Shown piece by piece: positions 1 to 6,008 of a stretch of DNA of 9,574 nt. The notes under the pieces are model-generated. The model did no database searches. It was not told the origin of the DNA and was given only the letters and a program-made list of their open reading frames with translations. The stretch covers positions 1 through 9,574 of the forward strand of contig JBBRHV010000077.1 in NCBI GenBank assembly GCA_038222225.1, given 5' to 3'. The first letter of the stretch is position 1; each line of letters opens with the position of its first letter. The stretch is from JAKLFA01 sp038222225. GTDB lineage: Bacteria > Omnitrophota > Gorgyraeia > Zapsychrales > JANLHA01. The position numbers and the translations under genes are program-made.

Positions 1-4
1 GGAG

Positions 5-814
5 ATGGAGGAAAATTTAAAGAACATCGTGGCGTATCTTCTGCAGTATGGATTCAACATTTTAGCGGCCGTTGTGATCTTTTTCGTCGGACGGTGGGTC
101 GCGAAAATGATCGCCGGACTGGTGGAGGCCCTGATTCATAAGTCCAAATTGGATAAAACGCTGGCGACGTTTGTCAAAGATTTGGTCTATTTCGGCATCA
201 TGATTTTTGTGATCATCGCGGCGGTGAACAAGCTGGGGGTTGAGACTACGTCATTGGTCGCGATCATCGGTGCCGCCGGTTTGGCGGTTGGTTTGGCTTT
301 GCAGGGTTCGCTGGCGAATTTCGCGGCAGGTGTGATCCTGATCATGCTCAAGCCGTTTTGTGTGGGGGATCTGGTTGAAATTGCCGGGATTCTTGGGACA
401 GTGGATCAGGTCAAGATTTTTAATACGATCATTCACACGCTGGACAATCGCTGCGTGATCGTTCCGAATGCCAGTATTACAAATACTAACATTATCAATT
501 TGAGCGCGGTTGAAAAACGCAGGGTTGATCTGGTGTTCGGGATCTCCTATGGAGACGACATGAAGGCGGCCAAGAACGCGCTTCAATCGGTTGTGGAAAA
601 ACATCCGAAGGTCTTAAAGGATCCGGTGCCGACCGTCGCGGTCAGCGAACTGGGGGACAGCAGCGTCAATCTGGTGTGCCGCCCCTGGTGCAAACCGGAA
701 GACTACTGGACGGTTCATTTTGATGTTGTGGAACAGGGCAAGCTCGCGCTTGAAGCAGCCGGGATCACGATCCCGTTTCCTCAGCGCGATGTGCACGTGT
801 TCCAAGAGAAATAA
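5..814 (+). CDS. mscS: MscS-family small-conductance mechanosensitive channel
   Basis: This encodes an inner-membrane channel that opens under membrane tension and releases small solutes during hypo-osmotic shock. The 269-residue product follows the E. coli MscS layout: two hydrophobic segments near residues 14-38 and 58-76, then the pore-lining TM3 at about 84-113 with its Gly/Ala-rich face (GAAGLAVGLALQGSLANFAAG). A beta domain follows (about 120-170, with VIVPNASITNTNIINLS), then an alpha/beta cytoplasmic vestibule ending in FPQRDVHV, equivalent to the MscS PYPQMDV end. Only four bases precede this ATG, and GGAG directly abuts it, which is too close for an ideal Shine-Dalgarno site, so the true start could lie upstream of the window. 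E. coli MscS has 286 residues, so the protein is essentially complete. It stands alone, closed by the terminator at 861-906. Confidence 0.95.
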   Translation: MEENLKNIVAYLLQYGFNILAAVVIFFVGRWVAKMIAGLVEALIHKSKLDKTLATFVKDLVYFGIMIFVIIAAVNKLGVETTSLVAIIGAAGLAVGLALQGSLANFAAGVILIMLKPFCVGDLVEIAGILGTVDQVKIFNTIIHTLDNRCVIVPNASITNTNIINLSAVEKRRVDLVFGISYGDDMKAAKNALQSVVEKHPKVLKDPVPTVAVSELGDSSVNLVCRPWCKPEDYWTVHFDVVEQGKLALEAAGITIPFPQRDVHVFQEK

Positions 815-860
815 GAGCAGCGCACACAAACTGAAATTTTGTATGGCTTTGGCCATTTGA

Positions 861-906
861 AGAAGGATGCAGCATTGCCGATATTGCGATGCTGCATCCT
901 TCTTTT
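861..906 (+). terminator. Strong intrinsic terminator after mscS
   Basis: Bases 861-875 are a perfect reverse complement of 889-903. The stem extends inward through a G-U and two G-C pairs (876-878 with 886-888), giving about 18 bp around a 7-base loop, followed by a short T run (903-906). It lies 47 bases after the channel stop codon and before the pyruvate kinase promoter, so it isolates the two units. The T run is short, but the stem is very stable. A smaller hairpin (843-847 with 852-856) precedes it. Confidence 0.85.
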
Positions 907-941
907 CCGATGCCGGTCAGGCATTTGGAATGGGAAACTAT

Positions 942-970
942 TAGACGAACGCTTGATTTTCCGTTATATT
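942..970 (+). promoter_or_regulatory. Probable sigma70 promoter of the pyruvate kinase gene
   Basis: A -35-like TAGACG (942-947, 4 of 6 consensus bases) is separated by 17 bases from a -10-like TATATT (965-970, 5 of 6). Transcription would start near 977, leaving a leader of about 75 bases before the ATG at 1053. The position just after the mscS terminator fits. The assignment rests on motif matches only. Confidence 0.5.
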
Positions 971-983
971 GAAAGCGCTTAAA
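970..983 (+). promoter_or_regulatory. LacI/CcpA-type operator-like palindrome over the pyk start point
   Basis: TGAAAGCGCTTAAA matches 13 of 14 positions of the catabolite-responsive element consensus TGWNANCGNTNWCA bound by CcpA and related LacI-family regulators. Its core AAGCGCTT (973-980) is a perfect palindrome with the central CG typical of LacI-family operators. It begins at the last base of the -10 box and covers the predicted transcription start, a position suited to repression. The same nine-base core AAAGCGCTT recurs upstream of the phosphofructokinase gene (3792-3800). No regulator gene is present in the window, so binding is inferred. Confidence 0.45.
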
Positions 984-1052
984 GCGTCAAAGGAAGAGAT
1001 TTCAGGGGACGGATGGAGGTTTGAGTTTTGAAAAAGGTTTTAAGGAGGGTTC

Positions 1053-2072
1053 ATGCATCGACGAACTAAAATTATCTGCACGATCGGTCCGGCCAGCGAA
1101 CAGGCCGCAATGATCCGCAAGCTGGCGCAGGAAGGCATGGATATGGTGCGCCTGAATTTCTCGCACGGGACGCATGAGAATCATGGCAAGATCATTGAGG
1201 CCATTCGTAAGGTGAATAAGACGCTGAAGAAGCCGATTATGATCATGCAGGATTTAGAGGGTTACCGTATCCGTTTGGGGGAGCTTGCCCAACCGCGCCA
1301 GGTCAATAAGGGCGAGGCCTTTTGGCTGTCCTCACGGATGAAAGAGTCGTCAGCCGTTGTTCCTTTGGACGCGGATTTCGATCTTTCGGCACTGAAAAAA
1401 GGTATGCATGTTTATGTCGCCGATGGCACCATTGATCTGGAAGTCGTCCAGAACACCAAGAGCAAGGTCAAGGTCAGGGTCGTGCAGGGAGGAACAATTT
1501 CTTCGAAAAAGAACGTCAATATCCCGGGGCTGAAACTGGGTTCAAATATTTTCACGGAAAAGGACCGACGGGACCTGGAGTTCGGGTTGGACCATGAGCT
1601 GGATTTTGTGGCGCAGTCGTTTGTCCGCAACCGTCGGGACGTTGAGCACGTCGTTAAGGTGATCGAGGCCCGCGGGGCAAAATGCAAGGTGATTGCCAAG
1701 ATCGAGAACAAAGAAGCGCTGGTCAATATTGACCGCATCATTGAGGTGTGCGACGGGGTGATCATTGCCCGCGGGGATCTGGGGGTGTCCTTGCCGATCT
1801 ATGAGGTTCCGGTGATTCAGAAGAGGATTCTGCACCGCACCAACCGTTACGGGCGGTTTGATATTGTGGCGACACAGATGCTTGAAAGTATGACTGAAAA
1901 TCCGCGACCAACCAGAGCGGAGGTCAGTGATGTGGCCAACGCCATTATCGATGGGGCGGAAGCAGTCATGCTCTCGGGGGAAACGGCCATCGGGAAATTT
2001 CCGGTTGAAACCGTGCGCATGATGCGTCAGATCATTGAATTTACCGAAACATCCATGAAGATTAAAGGGTGA
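1053..2072 (+). CDS. pyk: Pyruvate kinase lacking the C-terminal domain
   Basis: This enzyme transfers phosphate from phosphoenolpyruvate to ADP, giving pyruvate and ATP in the last step of glycolysis. Visible family landmarks are TKIICTIGPAS (5-15), RLNFSHG with R33, N35 and S37, the catalytic lysine K216 and metal ligand E218 in IAKIEN, ARGDLGV (239-245), ATQMLESM (273-280), PTRAEVSDVANA (286-297) and MLSGETA (306-312). Domain B lies between about 71 and 155. The protein stops at residue 339, just after the (beta/alpha)8 barrel. Usual enzymes have about 470 residues, so the whole C-domain, which carries the allosteric site and one subunit interface, is absent. The next 81 bases show no remnant of it. 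The usual DTKGPEIRT loop reads DLEGYRIRL (67-75), so the K+-dependence glutamate is replaced by R72. The AAGGAGG at 1042-1048, four bases before the ATG, supports this start. The gene appears to be transcribed alone. Confidence 0.9.
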   Translation: MHRRTKIICTIGPASEQAAMIRKLAQEGMDMVRLNFSHGTHENHGKIIEAIRKVNKTLKKPIMIMQDLEGYRIRLGELAQPRQVNKGEAFWLSSRMKESSAVVPLDADFDLSALKKGMHVYVADGTIDLEVVQNTKSKVKVRVVQGGTISSKKNVNIPGLKLGSNIFTEKDRRDLEFGLDHELDFVAQSFVRNRRDVEHVVKVIEARGAKCKVIAKIENKEALVNIDRIIEVCDGVIIARGDLGVSLPIYEVPVIQKRILHRTNRYGRFDIVATQMLESMTENPRPTRAEVSDVANAIIDGAEAVMLSGETAIGKFPVETVRMMRQIIEFTETSMKIKG

Positions 2073-2076
2073 CGTT

Positions 2077-2124
2077 GGTTGAGTGGTTGAGTAGTTTAGT
2101 GCCTTAGTGTCTCAGTGTCTTAAT
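2077..2124 (+). repeat. Degenerate 8-bp tandem repeat, six units
   Basis: Six consecutive octamers run without gaps from just after the pyk stop codon. The first two units are identical (GGTTGAGT at 2077-2084 and 2085-2092), and the others diverge stepwise around a core of YTNAGT, such as GCCTTAGT at 2101-2108 and GTCTCAGT at 2109-2116. The array fills most of the 81-base gap before the cysteine-rich gene. There is no dyad and no unique spacer, so it is not a CRISPR array. Origin by slipped-strand replication is inferred. No promoter is evident here. Confidence 0.7.
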
Positions 2125-2153
2125 GTCGTTTCACAAAAAAAAAGGAGTTGAAG

Positions 2154-2318
2154 ATGGGAGATCAATGCTGTTCACCGGAAGGCCAGAAACCGAAAGGGTT
2201 TTTAGCGAAATTGTTTGAGAAATTGGATAAGAAGATGCAGGAAAAAGCGAAACAGCCGTCTTGCTGTTGTTCCTCGCAGCCGGATGACAAAAAGTCCGAG
2301 AACGATTCATGCTGCTGA
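2154..2318 (+). CDS. Small cysteine-rich protein coupled to the permease
   Basis: This encodes a 54-residue hydrophilic protein that I cannot assign to a named family. It has seven cysteines in three clusters: CC at residues 5-6, CCC at 37-39 (SCCCSS) and a terminal CC at 53-54. A Lys-rich, probably helical middle (about 15-33, FLAKLFEKLDKKMQEK) joins them. There is no signal peptide or membrane segment, so a cytoplasmic location is expected. Start support is strong: AAAGGAG ends at 2147, six bases before the ATG. The stop codon overlaps the permease start by 10 bases, implying translational coupling. With an ArsP/DUF318-type permease and an arsenate reductase downstream, binding of a thiophilic metal or metalloid and delivery to the permease is the natural inference. 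Function is unproven. Confidence 0.8.
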   Translation: MGDQCCSPEGQKPKGFLAKLFEKLDKKMQEKAKQPSCCCSSQPDDKKSENDSCC

Positions 2319-3271
2319 AGTTCGCGGATCTCTTCACCTATGGTTTTTTGAGATTGGCCGAAGGGAGCCATGCGGCCGGGATGGTGCATTTTTTTGTCTA
2401 TGATACGATCAAGATCATTATTCTGCTGTTTGTGATGATCTCGTTGATTGGGTTTTTGCGTTCATTTTTGCCGCAGGATAAGGTCAAAAGCTGGCTGGCG
2501 GGAAAAGGGTTTTTGGCGAACCTGGCTGCCGCCAGCTTTGGGGCCGTGACGCCGTTTTGTTCCTGTTCTTCGATCCCGATCTTTCTGGGATTTATTAAAG
2601 GCGGGGTGCCTTTGGGCGTGACCTTCTCTTTTTTGGCGACCTCGCCGATCATCAATGAATATCTGGTGGTCTTGATGCTGGGATATTTCGGCTGGAAGAT
2701 CACGGCGGTGTATGTCTTGTCCGGGATCGGTGTCGGCGCGGTGGTCGGGTTTGTGATCGACCGGATCAAGGTGGAGCATCTGCTGGAACAGGACATGATC
2801 AATGGTCAGAACGGCGGCACTCTGGAGGAGTTGAATTTTAAGGGGTTCTGGCCGCGGGTGAAATTTGGCTTGAGCGAGTCGGTGTCCATTCTGAAGAAAA
2901 TCTGGAAGTGGATCGTTCTGGGGGTGGGGATTGGGGCGGTCATCCATAACTTTGTGCCGCGCGAGATGATCCAGTCGGTCATTGAGTCTACCGGAGTGTT
3001 TGCCGTGCCGCTGGCAACGCTTATCGGGGTCCCGATGTACGGCAGCTGCGCGTCGATCGTGCCGGTGGCGGTGGTGCTGTTCCAAAAGGGCGTTCCGCTG
3101 GGAACGGCGATGGCCTTTATGATGGCGACCGCGGCCCTCAGTTTACCGGAGGCCGTGCTGCTTCGGCGGGCCATGAAGTTGAAACTGATCCTGATCTTTT
3201 TTGCCATGGTCACGCTCTACATTATTTTGATCGGGTATCTGTTAAACGCCCTGCAGCCTTTTTTAGTTTAA
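2309..3271 (+). CDS. ArsP/DUF318-family permease (probable organoarsenical or metalloid efflux)
   Basis: This encodes a 320-residue integral membrane protein of the predicted permease family DUF318 (ArsP_1, UPF0718). Characterised ArsP members export trivalent organoarsenicals such as methylarsenite. Two related halves are visible. The first carries TPFCSCSSIP with C84 and C86, followed by FLGFIKGGVPLGVTFSFLATSPIINE. The second carries VPMYGSCASIVP with C247, followed by FQKGVPLGTAMAFMMATAALSLPEAV. About eight hydrophobic segments surround a charged loop near residues 150-185. The start overlaps the cysteine-rich gene by 10 bases and has only a weak upstream GAG, consistent with translation coupled to that gene. 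The arsenate reductase gene begins 21 bases downstream. Substrate is inferred; other family members transport unknown substrates. Confidence 0.85.
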   Translation: MLLKFADLFTYGFLRLAEGSHAAGMVHFFVYDTIKIIILLFVMISLIGFLRSFLPQDKVKSWLAGKGFLANLAAASFGAVTPFCSCSSIPIFLGFIKGGVPLGVTFSFLATSPIINEYLVVLMLGYFGWKITAVYVLSGIGVGAVVGFVIDRIKVEHLLEQDMINGQNGGTLEELNFKGFWPRVKFGLSESVSILKKIWKWIVLGVGIGAVIHNFVPREMIQSVIESTGVFAVPLATLIGVPMYGSCASIVPVAVVLFQKGVPLGTAMAFMMATAALSLPEAVLLRRAMKLKLILIFFAMVTLYIILIGYLLNALQPFLV

Positions 3272-3292
3272 ATTTTTATGACAGGATGGGGG

Positions 3293-3718
3293 ATGTCTCG
3301 AACTTCAGTTTTGTTTGTCTGCATTCACAATTCTGCGCGAAGCCAGATGGCAGAGGCCTTTCTGAAACATTTCGGCAAGGACCAGTTTGAGGTTCAGAGC
3401 GCGGGATTCGAACCCGGGACCCTGAACCCGGATGTGGTGAAGGTGATGGGAGAGCTCGGCATCGACATTTCTGGGAATAAAACCCAAAGCGTTGGGGAGA
3501 TTGCGGCGCGCAAGAAGGCCTTTGATTATGTCATCACCGTGTGTGATGAGGCCAGCGCACAGCGCTGCCCGGTGTTTGCGGGTGGCGGAAAGCGGCTGCA
3601 CTGGGGGTTTGAAGACCCTTCCGGCCTTTCGGGAGAAGAGGAAGACCGGCTTGCCAGAATCCGTCAGATCCGGAAGCAGATCTATCAGAACGTTCAGGAG
3701 TTTATCCAATCGTTTTAA
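3293..3718 (+). CDS. arsC: Thioredoxin-type arsenate reductase, low-molecular-weight phosphatase fold
   Basis: This cytoplasmic enzyme reduces arsenate to arsenite, which is then exported. The 141-residue product carries the CX5R(S) loop CIHNSARS near its N-terminus and the QMAEAF helix start. It also has the two further redox cysteines of the pI258-type cascade (TVC and RCP, eight residues apart) and the HWGFEDPSG loop with the catalytic Asp. All three cysteines favour ArsC over an ordinary tyrosine phosphatase. I place the start at 3293, where AGGA (3283-3286) sits six bases upstream. The in-frame ATG at 3278 follows an A/T-rich stretch without a ribosome site. It is the third gene of the cysteine-rich protein/permease operon. 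No arsR is visible. Confidence 0.9.
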   Translation: MSRTSVLFVCIHNSARSQMAEAFLKHFGKDQFEVQSAGFEPGTLNPDVVKVMGELGIDISGNKTQSVGEIAARKKAFDYVITVCDEASAQRCPVFAGGGKRLHWGFEDPSGLSGEEEDRLARIRQIRKQIYQNVQEFIQSF

Positions 3719-3731
3719 GCCGAGATTACCC

Positions 3732-3762
3732 TTGCCAGCGTGTTTTTCTTTAGTAATATAAA
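3732..3762 (+). promoter_or_regulatory. Probable promoter of the phosphofructokinase unit
   Basis: TTGCCA (3732-3737, 5 of 6 matches to the -35 consensus) is followed by A/T-rich DNA containing TATAAA (3757-3762, 5 of 6) at a long 19-base spacing. TAATAT (3754-3759) gives a better 16-base spacing but a poorer match. The exact -10 is therefore uncertain, but a promoter in this 102-base gap is likely. Confidence 0.4.
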
Positions 3763-3789
3763 TATTATAGAGTTTTTGAAACCTGTCGT

Positions 3790-3803
3790 TTAAAGCGCTT
3801 GTT
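3790..3803 (+). promoter_or_regulatory. Second AAAGCGCTT palindrome, upstream of pfkA
   Basis: The nine-base core AAAGCGCTT (3792-3800), identical to that at the pyruvate kinase promoter, lies about 20 bases before the phosphofructokinase start and downstream of the predicted promoter. The palindromic core is AAGCGCTT. The flanks fit the full cre consensus less well than the pyk copy (10 of 14), so regulation rests mainly on the shared core and the shared pathway. Confidence 0.35.
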
Positions 3804-3820
3804 ATCGGGAGAGGCTAGTC

Positions 3821-5125
3821 ATGGATCCAAATTTTCCAAAACTTGAGGATTTAAAAAATTTAACCATTCAGACGCTGGGAAAACCGGAGCACGTCTCGCC
3901 CTTGTGCGGCAAGAGCCGGCAGTTTGTCAAGGAGGCCAACCGGGTGTATGTGTTTGCCAATTCGGCAGATATTGCGCTTTGTCAGACCTTTGAGGTTGCC
4001 CCTCCGGGATTTGAAGAAGCTGGCCCGCGGGAGCAGCTGTTTTTTAACCCGGCGGAGGTTGTCGCCGGTGTGGTGACCTGCGGCGGACTCTGTCCGGGTT
4101 TAAATGATGTGATCCGCACGATCTCCCTGACCCTTCAGTATGAATATGGCGTTCAGAAAGTGTGGGGGTTTCGATACGGCTATGAAGGACTTTCCTCAAA
4201 CCGCCGGAAAGAGCCCATGGAATTGACGCCGGAGAAGGTGGCCGATATTCAGCATCAAGGCGGAACGATCCTGGGGAGCAGCCGCGGGCCGCAGGATATC
4301 GATGATATGATCGATACGCTTTTGAAATTTAAGGTGAATATGCTGTTTGTGATCGGCGGAGACGGAACGTTTATGGGCGCGCATCTTTTGGCGGAACGGG
4401 CGGTTGCCCGCAAGCTGGCGATTTCAGTGGTCGGCATCCCTAAGACGATTGACAATGATATTTTCTGTTCGGAACGGACATTCGGTTTTGTGACGGCCGT
4501 TGAAGAGGCCCGCAAGTCGATCGCCTCCGCGCATGAAGAGGCCGAGGCGGCCTGGAACGGCATCGGGCTGGTGAGATTGATGGGACGGGATTCCGGTTTC
4601 ATTACGGTGGGGGCAACATTGGCCAACAGTGATGTGAATTTCTGCCTGATCCGGGAGGTGCCGTTCACGCTGGAGGGGAAAGACGGCCTTTTTGCCCGTT
4701 TGGAAAAACGGTTAGAACGCCGGCATCATGCGGTGATTGTTGTCGCCGAGGGCGCCGGTCAGGAGCTGATGAGCGGGGAAGACCGGCAGGATCTTTCCGG
4801 CAATCTGATCCATAAAGATATCGGTTTGTTTTTGAAAGAAAAAATCGGGCAGCATTTCCGTTCAAAAGGAATTCCGCTGACCATCAAATATATTGATCCG
4901 AGTTATACCATACGCAGCCGGCCGGCCAATGCGGCGGATTCCGCCTTTTGCATCTTTTTCGGCCAGCGCGCGGTTCATGCGGCCATGGCGGGAAAGACCG
5001 ATATGTTTGTCGGGTATTGGAATAATCATTTTACGCACGTTCCCTTTGAAATGGCGGTCGGCCGCCGTAAAAGAATCGACCCGTGCGGGGAAATGTGGCA
5101 GACGGTTGTTTCGATCACCTCTTAA
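3821..5125 (+). CDS. pfkA: 6-phosphofructokinase, plant-like (probably ATP-dependent)
   Basis: This enzyme phosphorylates fructose 6-phosphate to fructose 1,6-bisphosphate. The 434-residue protein has an N-terminal extension of about 75 residues before CGGLCPGLNDVIR (87-99), as in plant and Treponema/Entamoeba-type enzymes, against about 320 residues in E. coli PfkA. Other landmarks are FRYGYEGL (117-124), GGDGTFMGA (179-187), PKTIDND (207-213), the substrate loop LMGRDSGF (253-260) and KYIDPSYTIRS (356-366). G182, equivalent to E. coli G104, points to ATP, because pyrophosphate enzymes have Asp there. K208 occupies the position of E. coli G124, where Lys is seen both in PPi enzymes and in plant ATP enzymes. 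GGGAG at 3807-3811 supports the start. A ZIP transporter gene follows after 12 bases. Confidence 0.92.
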   Translation: MDPNFPKLEDLKNLTIQTLGKPEHVSPLCGKSRQFVKEANRVYVFANSADIALCQTFEVAPPGFEEAGPREQLFFNPAEVVAGVVTCGGLCPGLNDVIRTISLTLQYEYGVQKVWGFRYGYEGLSSNRRKEPMELTPEKVADIQHQGGTILGSSRGPQDIDDMIDTLLKFKVNMLFVIGGDGTFMGAHLLAERAVARKLAISVVGIPKTIDNDIFCSERTFGFVTAVEEARKSIASAHEEAEAAWNGIGLVRLMGRDSGFITVGATLANSDVNFCLIREVPFTLEGKDGLFARLEKRLERRHHAVIVVAEGAGQELMSGEDRQDLSGNLIHKDIGLFLKEKIGQHFRSKGIPLTIKYIDPSYTIRSRPANAADSAFCIFFGQRAVHAAMAGKTDMFVGYWNNHFTHVPFEMAVGRRKRIDPCGEMWQTVVSITS

Positions 5126-5137
5126 CGGAGTTGTTTT

Positions 5138-5950
5138 ATGGTTGAGTTTTTTCAGCAGTTTCATCCGGTGGTTCAGGCGTTGATCGGCGGGCTCTTTACC
5201 TGGGGGTTGACCGCCCTCGGAGCGTCGATGGTTTTTTTCACAAAAGAAATCAACCGCAAACTTCTGGATACGATGCTCGGGTTTGCGGCCGGCGTGATGA
5301 TCGCCGCCAGTTATTGGTCTTTGTTGGCCCCGGCCATTGAGTTGTCGCGCGAAATGGGCATGATCCCCTGGCTTCCGCCGCTCTTGGGTTTTTTGTTCGG
5401 CGGGATTTTTTTGCGCGGTCTGGATTTTGTTTTGCCTCATTTGCACATGTGGTTTCCGGAAAATCAGGCGGAAGGGATCAAGACCTCTTGGCAGCGCACG
5501 ATCCTGTTGGCGTTGGCGGTTGCCATTCATAATATTCCGGAAGGATTAGCGGTCGGCGTGGCTTTTGGCGCCGCGGCCGCCGGGCTTCCGTCGGCGACGA
5601 CGGCAGCGGCCGTGGCATTGGCCATCGGGATCGGCATTCAGAATGTGCCGGAAGGGTTGGCGATTTCAGCACCTCTTCGCCGGCAGGGGATTTCGCAGTG
5701 GAAAAGTTTTTGGTACGGCCAGCTCTCCGCCATTGTGGAACCGATTTTCGCGGTGTTGGGCGCCTCCATTGTTTTTATCATGCGTCCGGTGCTGCCGTAT
5801 GCTCTGGCCTTTGCCGCCGGAGCCATGATCTTTGTGGTGGTTGAAGATGTGATCCCGGAATCGCAGCAGGGCAATCATACGGATCTGGCCACCATGGGAG
5901 CCATGATCGGGTTTGCGGTCATGATGACGTTGGATGTGGCGCTGGGATAG
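5138..5950 (+). CDS. ZIP-family divalent metal transporter, GufA-like
   Basis: This encodes a 270-residue membrane protein with about eight hydrophobic segments. ZIP proteins move zinc and other divalent metals into the cytoplasm. The binuclear metal site is visible as HNIPEG (131-136) in TM4 and QNVPEG (168-173) in TM5. The Gln in place of His in the second motif is usual in GufA-type members. An acidic VVEDVIPE (234-241) lies in a later segment, and a His-containing loop (HLHMW, 101-105) could bind metal. CGGAG at 5126-5130, immediately after the pfkA stop and seven bases before this ATG, supports both the start and co-transcription with pfkA. No metal-responsive operator is apparent. The metal specificity cannot be read from sequence. 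Confidence 0.92.
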   Translation: MVEFFQQFHPVVQALIGGLFTWGLTALGASMVFFTKEINRKLLDTMLGFAAGVMIAASYWSLLAPAIELSREMGMIPWLPPLLGFLFGGIFLRGLDFVLPHLHMWFPENQAEGIKTSWQRTILLALAVAIHNIPEGLAVGVAFGAAAAGLPSATTAAAVALAIGIGIQNVPEGLAISAPLRRQGISQWKSFWYGQLSAIVEPIFAVLGASIVFIMRPVLPYALAFAAGAMIFVVVEDVIPESQQGNHTDLATMGAMIGFAVMMTLDVALG

Positions 5951-6008
5951 CGTAAAGCGCGACCGCAGGGAGTCCCGGGATAGAGCAGAGAGGGTAAGGG
6001 AGCGGAGT

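Noticed and set aside
2077..2124. CRISPR-like array
   Set aside because: The units are contiguous 8-mers with no unique spacers, no dyad and no cas genes nearby.
2462..3085. Minus-strand open frame of 207 codons opposite the permease
   Set aside because: It is a shadow of the permease gene, with an unnatural His/Asp/Arg/Gln-rich composition.
3278..3292. Earlier ATG for the arsenate reductase at 3278
   Set aside because: It is preceded by A/T-rich sequence with no ribosome site, while AGGA stands six bases before ATG 3293, and the family normally starts close to the first beta strand.
4862..5530. Minus-strand open frame of 222 codons across the pfkA/ZIP junction
   Set aside because: It is antisense to two well-supported genes. 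Its translation is His/Arg/Pro/Gln-rich, as expected from a shadow frame, and it matches no family I know.
5934..6008. Longer N-terminus for the K+ channel from ATG 5934
   Set aside because: It overlaps the ZIP gene and adds an Arg-rich stretch with no family support. ATG 6009 has AGGGAG at the right distance.
5951..6008. A third AAAGCGC motif just after the ZIP stop codon
   Set aside because: Only AAAGCGC matches. The palindrome is not completed (AAAGCGCGA), and there is no promoter-like pair around it.
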